This document shows, piece after piece, positions 1-7,864 of a DNA stretch of 25,249 bases. The stretch comes from Burkholderiales bacterium (GTDB taxonomy: Bacteria > Pseudomonadota > Gammaproteobacteria > Burkholderiales > Usitatibacteraceae), in assembly GCA_025350945.1 (NCBI GenBank), contig JANXWW010000211.1, positions 1 to 25,249 of the forward strand. The letters run 5' to 3'. The notes below the pieces were generated by a model. The model was given only the letters and a program-made list of their open reading frames with translations, searched no databases and was not told the DNA's origin. The first letter of the stretch is position 1. Each line of letters opens with the position of its first letter. The position numbers and the translations under genes are program-made.

Positions 1-1
1 A

Positions 2-1270
2 ATGTCAGCAGAAATTTCTGCTGCGCGGATTGAAAAAAATATTCGCAAGCTCGTTAGCTTTGAAACACGAAATTCGCTTTCGGACACCAAGAGCGAAACG
101 CGCGGCATAGGAGCCGCGCGGCGCTGGATCAAATCCGAGCTAGAGCGTTGCGCCAAAGACAACGGCGGGCGCATGAAAGTTGAGTTCGATGAAAACATCG
201 CGCAGCAGGCGGTGCGCATTCCGCAGCCCACCGCGATTGTCAATGTGGTCGCCACGCTTGCCGGCACGCAGGCGGAAAGTAAAGACAGGCTCTATGTTGT
301 CTCGGGCCATTACGATTCCATGCCGTCAAGCCCCGTAGATGGCGAGACCACCGCACCAGGTGCCAATGATGATGCATCCGGCACCGCCGCCGTGATGGAG
401 CTTGCTTGTGTGATGTCAAAATATAAATTCGATGCCACGCTGGTTTTTATGACGGTGGCAGGTGAAGAGCAGGGCTTGATTGGCGCGACATTTTGGGCCA
501 AAAATGCGAAGGCCAAAGGCCTCGATGTGGCGGGCATGATTACCAACGATATTATCGGCAACACCAAGGGCGCGGATGGCACGGTGATTCGTGATCGTGT
601 GCGCTTATTTGCTGAAGGCGTGCCGCCAGTGAAGGAGCAATCTGAAGAAACGATTACGATGCTGAAGAGTGGCGGCGAGAATGATTTTCCTACACGCCAG
701 CTGGGACGCTTTATCAAGGAAACTGCGGATCGCCATTTCACCGATATTAAAGTTGATCTGATTTATCGGCGTGATCGTTATCTACGCGGCGGCGATCACT
801 CCCCGTTTCTCGATGCCGGCTACGCGGCTGTGCGCATGACCGAATCAATTGAAGATTATCGCCATCAGCACCAAACACCGCGCGTGGAAAACGGCGTGCA
901 ATATGGCGACTTGCCGGAGTTTGTGGATTTCGATTACGTCGCCAAAGTCGCAAAAGTTAACGCAGCCGCACTCGCCGCCTTGGCACTCGCTCCCGCCGCG
1001 CCGCGCGAAGTGCAAATGGAAACGTTAACGCTGGAAAATGATTCCACGCTGCGCTGGAAAGCGAATGTTGAGCCGGATGTCGCCGGTTATCGCATTGTCT
1101 GGCGCGATACCACCGCACCATTTTGGCAGCAGCGCAAAGACGTGGGCAACGTGATGCGTGCAACAATTAAAGGCATATCGAAAGACAATGTTTTTTTCGG
1201 TGTTGAAGCCTACGACAAGGACGGCAACACGAGTTTGGTGACTTATCCGGTGCCATATCGATTAAAGTAA
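2..1270 (+). CDS. M28-family zinc aminopeptidase-like peptidase (possibly 5' partial)
   Basis: Zinc-dependent exopeptidase of family M28, which removes amino acids from peptides using two metal ions. All expected metal ligands are visible: His103 in SGHYDS, the bridging Asp in GANDDASG (123/124), the Glu155-Glu156 pair in AGEEQG, Asp183 in TNDIIGN and His266 in GGDHSPFLDAG. After about residue 335 a fibronectin-III-like tail begins (LRWKANVEPDVAGYRIVWR and on), as in many secreted M28 enzymes. No signal peptide follows the ATG at position 2, and only one base precedes it, so the real start, with an export signal, may lie upstream of the window. The gene stands alone; a hairpin follows at 1303-1337. 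The family is confident, the substrate unknown. Confidence 0.88.
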   Translation: MSAEISAARIEKNIRKLVSFETRNSLSDTKSETRGIGAARRWIKSELERCAKDNGGRMKVEFDENIAQQAVRIPQPTAIVNVVATLAGTQAESKDRLYVVSGHYDSMPSSPVDGETTAPGANDDASGTAAVMELACVMSKYKFDATLVFMTVAGEEQGLIGATFWAKNAKAKGLDVAGMITNDIIGNTKGADGTVIRDRVRLFAEGVPPVKEQSEETITMLKSGGENDFPTRQLGRFIKETADRHFTDIKVDLIYRRDRYLRGGDHSPFLDAGYAAVRMTESIEDYRHQHQTPRVENGVQYGDLPEFVDFDYVAKVAKVNAAALAALALAPAAPREVQMETLTLENDSTLRWKANVEPDVAGYRIVWRDTTAPFWQQRKDVGNVMRATIKGISKDNVFFGVEAYDKDGNTSLVTYPVPYRLK

Positions 1271-1282
1271 ACGCAAGGCAGC

Positions 1283-1306
1283 GCGCGCGTTTCGGAGCAA
1301 AAATGC
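1283..1306 (+). repeat. 24-nt direct repeat, left copy
   Basis: These 24 nt (GCGCGCGTTTCGG followed by AGCAAAAATGC) recur exactly at 2149-2172, 866 nt downstream. The two copies bracket the toxin-antitoxin module at 1447-2129. The inner 12-mer GAGCAAAAATGC also occurs inverted at 25053-25064. Confidence 0.8.
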
Positions 1307-1337
1307 CCGCTTTAGCCCACCGATAGCGGGTTTGCAT
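1303..1337 (+). terminator. candidate terminator hairpin after the M28 gene (repeat copy A)
   Basis: CCCGCT (1306-1311) pairs with AGCGGG (1325-1330) across a 13-nt loop, with outer ATGC/GCAT pairing, and CTTTTTG follows shortly. It lies 30-65 nt after the M28 stop codon. It is also one copy of the dispersed intergenic repeat family, so it could be a repeat acting as a terminator. Confidence 0.45.
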
Positions 1338-1411
1338 CTTTTTGTTGCGATGCCATATGCCAAATACTCAATGTTCAGTGCCGGTTGCAATTCGCCCTGC
1401 CAACCCATAGG

Positions 1412-1432
1412 CTTGTTGAAGTTTTTAACAAG
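1412..1432. promoter_or_regulatory. inverted repeat upstream of the antitoxin, candidate operator
   Basis: CTTGTTGAA (1412-1420) and TTTAACAAG (1424-1432) form 9-nt arms with one mismatch and a 3-nt spacer, ending 14 nt before the antitoxin ATG and just before its GGAG ribosome binding site. Ribbon-helix-helix antitoxins usually repress their own operon through such palindromes, so this is a reasonable operator candidate. No protein-binding evidence is available. Confidence 0.45.
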
Positions 1433-1446
1433 TATTGGAGATTGTC

Positions 1447-1707
1447 ATGGCGACCATAAATTTCAGTATCCCCGAGGATGTGAAAGAGCGGTTAAATCAG
1501 GTGTTTGTGGATACCAATAAAAGTGCGATTGTCACTCAGCTAATGGAGGAGGCAATTGATCGCTCGGAGCACAAGCGACGCAGTGATTTAGCGGTCAAAA
1601 CAATTTTGACTATTCGCAAATCCAACGCATCAATAAGCACAAAAAAGATTTTGCGCACACGTGATGAAATCCGCAAATCTTCCGGTACCGTGCGCGCTGG
1701 CAAGTGA
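1447..1707 (+). CDS. VapB-like ribbon-helix-helix antitoxin
   Basis: An 86-residue protein beginning MATINFSIPEDVKERLNQ. The short beta strand followed by two helices (to about residue 40) looks like a ribbon-helix-helix DNA-binding fold, and the basic C-terminal half would be the toxin-neutralising tail. I chose the ATG at 1447 because GGAG at 1437-1440 sits 6 nt upstream; an in-frame TTG at 1435 overlaps that site and is less likely. The stop overlaps the GTG start of the PIN-domain gene by 4 nt (GTGA), the coupling typical of type II toxin-antitoxin pairs. Its expected roles are toxin neutralisation and autorepression through the palindrome at 1412-1432. The family call is by fold and context, not by a close known sequence. 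Confidence 0.7.
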   Translation: MATINFSIPEDVKERLNQVFVDTNKSAIVTQLMEEAIDRSEHKRRSDLAVKTILTIRKSNASISTKKILRTRDEIRKSSGTVRAGK

Positions 1708-2129
1708 ACGCATATGTGGTCGACGCCAGTGTGGCGATTAAATGGTTTATTGATGATGACGACACAAAAGCGGATATCGATCAAGCAACCCAGCTATTGA
1801 TTACCGCGCAGCGCGGAGATGCCCTATTTTTGCAGCCGCCACATTGGGTGAGTGAGGTTGCTGCTGTGCTGGCGCGGCTGACACCAAAAACCGCAACCCG
1901 ATCAGTGAGCGCGATACTGGCATAGGCATTTGTAAAAACCGCAAACGATCCCTATCATTATCAACGGGCAATTTCTCTCGAGCTCGAACTGGATCATCAC
2001 TTGTTCGATACTTTTTATCACACCATCGCGCTTGGCCTGAATGGCACTTTAATCACGGCTGATGAACGTTACTATAAAAAAGCGAAACGTTTAGGCTCCA
2101 TTCTGATGCTGAATGATTTTGATGGTTAG
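1704..2129 (+). pseudogene. VapC-like PIN-domain toxin interrupted by an in-frame TAG
   Basis: A PIN-domain ribonuclease reading frame of 141 codons, starting at GTG 1704 and ending at TAG 2127-2129, with a single TAG at 1923-1925 (codon 74). The first part has MNAYVVDASVAIKWF (Asp7) and SEVAAVL (Glu51). After the stop the same frame continues with HHLFDTFYH (Asp102) and LITADERYY (Asp120), so the four acidic residues expected to bind metal are all present. Length and spacing are close to an ordinary VapC. No indel is needed to restore the frame, so this is a nonsense mutation (perhaps CAG to TAG), a sequencing error, or less likely read-through. As written only 73 residues would be made, probably leaving an antitoxin without an active toxin. 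Confidence 0.85.
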
Positions 2130-2148
2130 TATTTAAACCGCTTACTCG

Positions 2149-2172
2149 GCGCGCGTTTCGGAGCAAAAATGC
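2149..2172 (+). repeat. 24-nt direct repeat, right copy
   Basis: Exact copy of 1283-1306, just after the end of the broken toxin frame. It runs into a second shared block, CGCCAATGCT (2184-2193), that also occurs at 18333-18342 and 25075-25084. Confidence 0.8.
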
Positions 2173-2191
2173 TCGGTAACATTCGCCAATG

Positions 2192-3013
2192 CTAGAGTTT
2201 GATCAACCGATCTGCCAACGCATCAAGGTAGCTCGAGAGCTGATGCAAGTTAACGTGATCGCCATCTGGAATCTCGATCAGCTCGACTTTGGGGGCGATG
2301 GCTTTCAGGCGTTCGGCTTGGGAAATATTGATCATCGTATCGATATTGCCGTGAATAATGGTGACGGGATTTTTCACATTCGGTAGCCACTCGTTTGTCG
2401 TAAATTTATATCTCATCAATGCGCCAGGCAGCCAGGGATAATGTTGTTGACGCATCGCTTCCAGGCTGTAAAACGGCGAGACGAGAACTGTCCAATCTGC
2501 CGCGACTTCGGTTGATAATTTGGTCGCGAGTGTGGTGCCGAGTGATCTTCCGAAGATGACGCGCTTTCGGCCTTCGTATTGCGGCGCGATCATTTTCCAG
2601 GCGGCGAGCACGTCCGCATGCAACTGCGCTTCGCTTTCAATGTGGCCCGTACTTTTGCCAAAGCCGCGATAATCGATCATGAACAAATCAAAATTGCTGC
2701 GGCGATAAAAATCAGTGTCGCGCACCCACGAGGCGAGATTGCCTGCGTTGCCATGCAGAAAAAATACTACGCCTTTGGCATTCGGCTGTTTAAAATGCAG
2801 CGCTGATAATGTCGCGCCGTCAACCGGGATTTTTACCTCGCTCACATTCGGCAGCGTAAATTCGTAAGACGCAGGAAGTGCTTCGGGCCGGAACACAATA
2901 TTGTCCTGTGCCCAGTAGAAAAAACCGGCGACACCCACATAGCCGAGCACGCCCAGCATAGCGAGCGTGCTGACAAAGCCGGTGACTGATTTAAGTGGAT
3001 GTCGCAATTTCAT
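2192..3013 (-). CDS. membrane-anchored alpha/beta hydrolase
   Basis: A 273-residue serine hydrolase of the alpha/beta fold, similar to the YfhR/ABHD group. An N-terminal hydrophobic helix (about residues 11-35, VSTLAMLGVLGYVGVAGFFYW) probably anchors it in the inner membrane with the catalytic domain outside. HGNAGN near residue 87 forms the oxyanion region, GRSLG carries the nucleophile Ser157, the acid is probably Asp225 (HGNIDTM) and the base His253 (DGDHVN). The ATG at 3013 is preferred, though its GGAG is only 2 nt away; a TTG at 3031 overlapping the upstream stop is the alternative and would add 6 residues. It lies 14 nt downstream of the DUF1993 gene, so the two are probably co-transcribed. 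The substrate is unknown. Confidence 0.85.
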   Translation of the reverse strand: MKLRHPLKSVTGFVSTLAMLGVLGYVGVAGFFYWAQDNIVFRPEALPASYEFTLPNVSEVKIPVDGATLSALHFKQPNAKGVVFFLHGNAGNLASWVRDTDFYRRSNFDLFMIDYRGFGKSTGHIESEAQLHADVLAAWKMIAPQYEGRKRVIFGRSLGTTLATKLSTEVAADWTVLVSPFYSLEAMRQQHYPWLPGALMRYKFTTNEWLPNVKNPVTIIHGNIDTMINISQAERLKAIAPKVELIEIPDGDHVNLHQLSSYLDALADRLIKL

Positions 3014-3027
3014 AACTCCAATAATTA

Positions 3028-3534
3028 TCAACGACCGCCGAGAAAATCGCCCTTGCCAATATCAACGCCGTTATGACGCAGAATGGCGTAGGCGGTGGTC
3101 AGGTGAAAATAAAAATTCGGCAGCGCGAAGTGAACCAGATACGACTGGCCTTTAAACGTGACCGGCTTGCCCGCGATGGTGATATTGATATCGCGATCTT
3201 CCTGGCCATCAATCTGCGCAGCGGAAATGGTGGCAACATAGGCGATGGTTTTATCAATACGCGCTTGAAAATCAGCGAATGTAACTTCGTTGTCTTCGTA
3301 TTTTGGAACTTCCAGTCCCGCCAACCGTGCGCAGCAACCTTTCGCGAAATCACAGGCGATGTGAATCTGACGACCCATCGGCAACATATCGGGATAAAGG
3401 CGCGCGGTTAAATAAACGCTGTCATCCACTTTCTTGGCGGCAGCGGTCGCCGCGGCTTTATCAACAATCACTTTGAGTTGCATAAGCATGCGGGTGAACG
3501 CGGGGGCGGATGCCTGATACATGGAAATCGTCAT
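3028..3534 (-). CDS. DUF1993 family protein
   Basis: A 168-residue protein of the DUF1993 family, recognised from the start MTISMYQASAPAF, the ARLYPDMLPMGRQ segment and the C-terminal YLVHFALPNFYFHLTTAYA followed by ILRHNGVDIGK. The family is common in Proteobacteria and some fungi and is predicted to be a helical bundle related to DinB-like folds; its function is not established. The His residues at HIAC, HFALP and FHLTTAY could form a metal site, but that is an inference. AAGGAG lies 8 nt before the ATG, an excellent ribosome binding site. It is the first gene of a likely two-gene unit with the alpha/beta hydrolase. Confidence 0.85.
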   Translation of the reverse strand: MTISMYQASAPAFTRMLMQLKVIVDKAAATAAAKKVDDSVYLTARLYPDMLPMGRQIHIACDFAKGCCARLAGLEVPKYEDNEVTFADFQARIDKTIAYVATISAAQIDGQEDRDINITIAGKPVTFKGQSYLVHFALPNFYFHLTTAYAILRHNGVDIGKGDFLGGR

Positions 3535-3670
3535 ATTTGTTTCTCCTTACAGTGAGCTAATGAGTTCGAATTTTATCAGGTAGACGTCACTAAATTCACG
3601 GCAAGCACATGTGAATCTCAACAAATGCAGGCTAGAATTGGGTCATTATTTTTTATTTGGAGATACCAAC

Positions 3671-4777
3671 ATGGCATTGAAACGTCCGGGCTGGCCTATG
3701 GGTCGAATCGTCACTGTTGAGTTCGATTCAAAAATATTGCGCGCCAGTATTCCCAAGCTCCTCGGTGATCCGCATCGGCGTGTGCTGACTATTTGGCTGC
3801 CACCGCAATACGATCAGCAGCCCGCGCAGCGCTTCCCGGTGTTGTTCGATCTGGTGGGCTTTATGGGCTCGGGCTTGTCTCATGTAAATTGGCGCGGCTT
3901 TGACGAGAATGTGCCGGAGCGTGTCGCGCGATTGATTCATCAGCGCAAGATGGGGCCGACCATTATTGTGTTTCCCGATTGCTTTACCGCGCTGGGTGGC
4001 AATCAATACATCAACTCATCGGCAGTCGGTGATTACGCCGATTATTTAACGCGCGAGCTGATCCCATTTGTTGATAAACAATTTCGCACACTCGCATCGC
4101 GCGATCATCGGGGATGTTTTGGCAAATCGTCTGGCGGCTATGGCGCGATCATTCACGGTATGAAATATGCAAAATATTGGGGTGCGGTCGCGAGCCATTC
4201 GGGGGATGCGTATTTTGATTTTGTCTACATGAGCGATTGGCCGCGCACACTGACCGAACTCACCAAACACAAAACAAAAAAGCGCGTGAAGGGTGTCATC
4301 GACGTATCGGCGGAGGAGAAAGATGTCACGAACGGCATGGATGATGGCCGCATTAAAAATTTCCTCTCGCATGCGTGGCGTGAAGATAAATTAAATGAGG
4401 CTGAAGGCCATGCGCTGATGCTAATCGCAATGGCGGCGACCTATGATCCCGACCCCAAAGCGCCGCTGGGTTTTCGGGTGCCGTTTAATCTTGAAACGGG
4501 CGAAGTGATCGAATCACGCCGGAAAAATTGGCAAAAGCATGATCCGATCAATCTGGTTGATAAATACAAAACGCAACTCAAATCATTGCACGGTATTTTT
4601 ATCGATTGCGGCTGGCGTGATCAATATCACATCCACTATGGCGCACGGATTTTATCGAAGCGCTTAAAGCTCGCCGGCATTCAACATTGCTATGAAGAAT
4701 TTAACGATACGCATTCGAGTGTTGATTATCGGATGGATGAAAGTTTGCCGTTTTTGTATGATGCGCTGAAGCCTTAG
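3671..4777 (+). CDS. esterase D / enterochelin-esterase-like alpha/beta hydrolase
   Basis: A 368-residue putative esterase (PF00756-like). GKSSGGYGA holds the nucleophile Ser153 in a G-x-S-x-G turn. Asp317 in DCGWRDQYH is the likely acid and His348 in NDTHSSVDY the likely base. RRVLTIWLPPQYD and FPVLFDLVGF are the usual opening strands. I use the ATG at 3671 because GGAG at 3659-3662 is spaced 8 nt from it; an upstream in-frame GTG at 3611 lacks such a site. No signal peptide is evident, so it is probably cytoplasmic. It is transcribed towards the DUF2863 gene, with a hairpin between them. Candidate activities are S-formylglutathione hydrolase-like or general carboxylesterase; the sequence does not decide. 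Confidence 0.82.
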   Translation: MALKRPGWPMGRIVTVEFDSKILRASIPKLLGDPHRRVLTIWLPPQYDQQPAQRFPVLFDLVGFMGSGLSHVNWRGFDENVPERVARLIHQRKMGPTIIVFPDCFTALGGNQYINSSAVGDYADYLTRELIPFVDKQFRTLASRDHRGCFGKSSGGYGAIIHGMKYAKYWGAVASHSGDAYFDFVYMSDWPRTLTELTKHKTKKRVKGVIDVSAEEKDVTNGMDDGRIKNFLSHAWREDKLNEAEGHALMLIAMAATYDPDPKAPLGFRVPFNLETGEVIESRRKNWQKHDPINLVDKYKTQLKSLHGIFIDCGWRDQYHIHYGARILSKRLKLAGIQHCYEEFNDTHSSVDYRMDESLPFLYDALKP

Positions 4778-4794
4778 TTACGCCATCTCATTTG

Positions 4795-4826
4795 TCGCGC
4801 CTTTCGCCGTTCGTGCAAAGGCGCGA
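4795..4826. terminator. hairpin between convergent genes
   Basis: TCGCGCCTTT (4795-4804) and AAAGGCGCGA (4817-4826) are perfect 10-nt inverted arms with a 12-nt loop, in the 61-nt gap between two convergent genes. There is no clear T-run on either side, so it is a weak or bidirectional terminator candidate. Confidence 0.5.
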
Positions 4827-4838
4827 AGCAACTCAAAG

Positions 4839-6077
4839 TTAATGATAATGCGCCGCTGTATGCTCCGCATCATCAGGCCACGCGGGGTGCACCATCTCGC
4901 TATCTTCGTTGGCGAAAAGCGGTGCGCCGCAATCATCGCAGTGTTCAGCAGCAAATACGCCTTCGGGTGTGGTGATGCGGCTGATCTTGCATTCACGCAG
5001 AACGCGAATGATTTCGCTCTCGTCTTCCTCAGCAGAAAAAACAGGCCAGATCGAGCCATGCACCACGTCACTTTGGCCCGGCGTAATAAAGCTGATGCGA
5101 AATTCAGTCACCGCTTTTTCGCCCACGGCGGCGATAACCGCGTGAACTTTTTCAGGCTTCACATTTAACGTATTTTCCAAAAATGAAACGGCTGCGCGGA
5201 TCGCGTAAGGGCGCACACGACGATCGGCTTCGCGGCAACTTACAAAAAAAGCGTCGGGCAGTAAACATTCAAATTCGCAACCGGGCAAGAGGCTTGCCAG
5301 TATTGGTTTCGCATGCTTTGTCCATGCAGCCGCACAGGCTTCTCGGGTAAGTGCCTGATCCTCCTGCCAGCGAAACAGGGGTGCGCCTTCCGGCACGCTG
5401 ACGCCCAAAATCAGAAAGCGAACGTCAGCGAGCAAATCCGCCGCGGCGGGCAGCTTGGCACTATCAAGACGAGTGCGCTTAGCGCCGAGTGCTTCGAGGC
5501 TCAGTTTTTTCGCGAGTTTATGCACGCCCGAAAAACTGATCGGCATTTGATCAATGCTGTAAAGAAATGGGCTCAGGCAAGCGCGGGTGCCATGCGCCAG
5601 GACATAAGTGTGCAGCGCAATCATGAGTTCATGGGCGATCTGACTGGCGACGTCATCATTTTCACCCAGCGGGCCCGAGGCAATTGCATAGCGTGACCAC
5701 GCCACCATCGGCATCGCCACTAGCAGCGTATCGAATCTGGCACCATCCATATCAATGGTGGAGCACTCGGCTGCGGCTTCACAAAACGACAGCAGCGTTT
5801 CGTGCGCATCGAGATCGGCGTCGAGGGCGCCTTTCAGGGTGATGTCGAGTGCTGTTTCAATAGGCAAATCCTTGCCTGCCGCCATCAGCTTCGAGGCCAG
5901 CGCCAAAATTTCGCGCTCCCAATAAACGTCTTCGTAGCGACTTCCCGCTTTTGCGCAATGCGTAGCGAGCGTGATCAATTGCTGAATGTTGCGGGCGAGG
6001 TGCGGCTCGCGCAAATTTGCTGGTTTGCCTGGATTGGCGGCTGCAAGTGGCGCTGCTTTCGGGCGGGAGCGTTTCAT
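4839..6077 (-). CDS. DUF2863 family protein
   Basis: A 412-residue protein that I recognise as DUF2863, a family of unknown function found mainly in Betaproteobacteria. Typical features are an N-terminal basic stretch (MKRSRPKAAP), the conserved AGSRYEDVYWE segment, a long alpha/beta body, and a C-terminal CDDCGAPLFANEDSE with a CxxC pair followed by an acidic, His-containing tail. The CxxC could bind zinc, but only this pair is close together. The ATG at 6077 matches the family's usual MKR start; a GTG 12 nt upstream (6089) is the alternative, and neither has a strong ribosome binding site. The gene stands alone and is divergent from the LysR gene. It is the best taxonomic marker in the window. 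Confidence 0.85.
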   Translation of the reverse strand: MKRSRPKAAPLAAANPGKPANLREPHLARNIQQLITLATHCAKAGSRYEDVYWEREILALASKLMAAGKDLPIETALDITLKGALDADLDAHETLLSFCEAAAECSTIDMDGARFDTLLVAMPMVAWSRYAIASGPLGENDDVASQIAHELMIALHTYVLAHGTRACLSPFLYSIDQMPISFSGVHKLAKKLSLEALGAKRTRLDSAKLPAAADLLADVRFLILGVSVPEGAPLFRWQEDQALTREACAAAWTKHAKPILASLLPGCEFECLLPDAFFVSCREADRRVRPYAIRAAVSFLENTLNVKPEKVHAVIAAVGEKAVTEFRISFITPGQSDVVHGSIWPVFSAEEDESEIIRVLRECKISRITTPEGVFAAEHCDDCGAPLFANEDSEMVHPAWPDDAEHTAAHYH

Positions 6078-6261
6078 AATATTTGGCACTAATTTTTCAA
6101 AGAGTCATTATATCGCTCACTACTCGCTCGCCCCGGAACTGCGCAACTTTGCATATGCACGCGGGATTTAGATGCACAATTCAGATGCTTAAACAGCGGG
6201 CATAATGTGAAAAACGTAGAAAAACCAGATTGATCGATATCGTATTTCGGAAGGAAAAATT

Positions 6262-7224
6262 TTGGACAAGCCGGGGGAAATGCGGGCATTTGTGCGTTCA
6301 GTCGAGCTGGGTGGATTTTCAGCCGCATCGCGCGATCTGGATTTGACGCCATCAGCGTTGTCAAAACTGGTCACGCGTATGGAAGACAGGCTCGGCGTCA
6401 GGCTGATGAACCGCACCACGCGCAAGCTCGCGCTAACGGCCGAGGGCGAAGCTTATTTTGCGAGCGCCAAACTCATCCTGTCCGACATCGAGGAAGCAGA
6501 AGCCGAGGTGACGCGTTTTAGCGCACAGCCGAAAGGGCTGCTGCGTATTAACGTCGGTGCCGCTTTTGCGATGCATCAATTGGCGCCGGCGCTGCCGCGT
6601 TTTCTGGAGCGCTATCCTGAAATTGAGCTGGAAATTACGGTGACGGATCGACTGGTGGATTTGATTGAAGAAGGTGCGGATGTTGCGATTCGTACGGGCA
6701 ACTTGCGCGATTCGTCGCTGATTGCGAAAAAGATTTGCGATTTGCATCGCGTTATTTGCGCATCGCCCGCATATTTGAAAAAACATGGCGTGCCCAAATC
6801 GCCGGAAGATTTGTCGCAACACAATTGTGTATCGATCAGCGGCGCACCGCAGTTACGGCGTTGGCCGTTCGATACGGTGAATGCTGATAACGGACAACAT
6901 GGCATCAAGAGCGTGGATGTGACTGGCAATGTCAGCGCGAACAACGCAGAAACGCTGCTGCAGCTGGCCGCAACCGGTGTGGGCATTATTCGTTTATCAG
7001 ATGTGATTGTGGCCGAGAGTATTCGCGCTGGCTGGCTGGTGCCATTGTTGACGGATGTACATCATGTGGAGCCGTTGCCGCTGTCGGCAGTGTATCCGCA
7101 CGGCAAACACAAGAGCCCGCGTGTGGCAGCGTTTGTAAGCTTTTTGGTGGAGACGTTTAGCAGCGCGCCATGGCGTGACGCGCCCAACCCTTCGCCACGC
7201 CCGGCAGCAAAAAAAGCGCGATAG
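6262..7224 (+). CDS. LysR-family transcriptional regulator
   Basis: A 320-residue LysR regulator. Residues 1-60 form the winged helix-turn-helix (FVRSVELGGFSAASRDLDLT, then SALSKLVTRMEDRLGVRLMN), residues 60-85 the linker helix, and about 90-295 the periplasmic-binding-like effector domain (GLLRINVGAAF, LAPALPRFLERYPEIELEI, EGADVAIRTG). The start is TTG at 6262, supported by AAGGA at 6251-6255 with 6-nt spacing. The C-terminus ends in a basic Pro/Ala/Lys tail. It is divergent from the DUF2863 gene and followed after about 210 nt by the GlcG-type gene. LysR proteins often control a divergent or adjacent gene, but no operator is obvious and the effector is unknown; subfamily resemblance is to the CrgA/DsdC-like group. 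Confidence 0.92.
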   Translation: MDKPGEMRAFVRSVELGGFSAASRDLDLTPSALSKLVTRMEDRLGVRLMNRTTRKLALTAEGEAYFASAKLILSDIEEAEAEVTRFSAQPKGLLRINVGAAFAMHQLAPALPRFLERYPEIELEITVTDRLVDLIEEGADVAIRTGNLRDSSLIAKKICDLHRVICASPAYLKKHGVPKSPEDLSQHNCVSISGAPQLRRWPFDTVNADNGQHGIKSVDVTGNVSANNAETLLQLAATGVGIIRLSDVIVAESIRAGWLVPLLTDVHHVEPLPLSAVYPHGKHKSPRVAAFVSFLVETFSSAPWRDAPNPSPRPAAKKAR

Positions 7225-7326
7225 TTGTTCGCCACATATTGGGTTGGATTAAGCACTTGATGATCCAAAGCTGAGGTATGTAGATAATGGGTAAAGATTA
7301 CGAGGCCGGTCTGACCAAGCTGAAAA

Positions 7327-7354
7327 AATAGTTGATTGCAAATAGTTGATTGCA
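7327..7354 (+). repeat. 14-nt tandem duplication
   Basis: AATAGTTGATTGCA occurs twice in a row (7327-7340 and 7341-7354), about 85 nt before the GlcG-type start, in the spacer after the LysR gene. It looks like a recent slippage duplication. Confidence 0.8.
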
Positions 7355-7438
7355 TTGCAGCGCGCCAGGCAAGGAAAACATTTAATGCGCCCGTATAATT
7401 GTGGTGATGGAATCGATAATCATTTTTCTGGAATTTTC

Positions 7439-7855
7439 GTGAAGATAAAAAAATATTTAACCCTTGAAGACGCAAAAAAAATTGCGGCTGCTGCTGAGTC
7501 CATGGCGCATCAAAACAACTGGGCCGTATGCTTGGCAATTGTCGACGATGGCGGTCATATGCTGTGGTTCCAGCGCCTTGACGGATGCGCGCCGTCCAGC
7601 GTCGCGATTGCCCAAGCGAAGGCGAGCAGCGCCGCCATGCGCCGTCGTGCTACCAAAGGTGATGAAGACATGGTTAACAACGGGCGCGTGTCGGCGCTAT
7701 CCATGCCGGGCGTCACCTTTCTGGAAGGCGGTGTGCCGATTGTTATCGACGGCGAAACCATTGGTGCTATGGGTGTGTCAGGCGTGAAATCATCTGATGA
7801 TGCGTTAATCGCGGCAGCAGGTATTGCTGCTCTGGTTGACAAATCAGTTGCGTAA
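7439..7855 (+). CDS. GlcG/HbpS family heme-binding-like protein
   Basis: A 138-residue protein of the GlcG/HbpS (DUF336) family. The pattern LTLEDAKKIAAAAESMA, then AVCLAIVDDGGHMLWFQRLDG, SVAIAQAKASSA, FLEGGVPIVIDGETIGAMGV and SGVKSSDDALIAAAGIAAL is characteristic. Members are small octameric proteins; some bind heme, others accompany glycolate or diol metabolism genes. The start is inferred at GTG 7439, giving the usual short MKIKKYLTLEDA opening, with GGAA 5 nt upstream; an ATG at 7385 and a TTG at 7346 are possible but would add a non-homologous leader. No secretion signal is present with this start. It heads the nine-gene plus-strand run, 9 nt before the zinc-ribbon gene. Confidence 0.85.
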   Translation: MKIKKYLTLEDAKKIAAAAESMAHQNNWAVCLAIVDDGGHMLWFQRLDGCAPSSVAIAQAKASSAAMRRRATKGDEDMVNNGRVSALSMPGVTFLEGGVPIVIDGETIGAMGVSGVKSSDDALIAAAGIAALVDKSVA

Positions 7856-7864
7856 ATTAGCGCC

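Noticed and set aside
1332..1520. 62-codon plus-strand frame overlapping the antitoxin
   Set aside because: It is in a different frame from the antitoxin, lacks a ribosome binding site, and has no conserved features.
6433..6986. Minus-strand frames opposite the LysR gene
   Set aside because: The plus-strand LysR motifs are clear and these frames carry none of their own.
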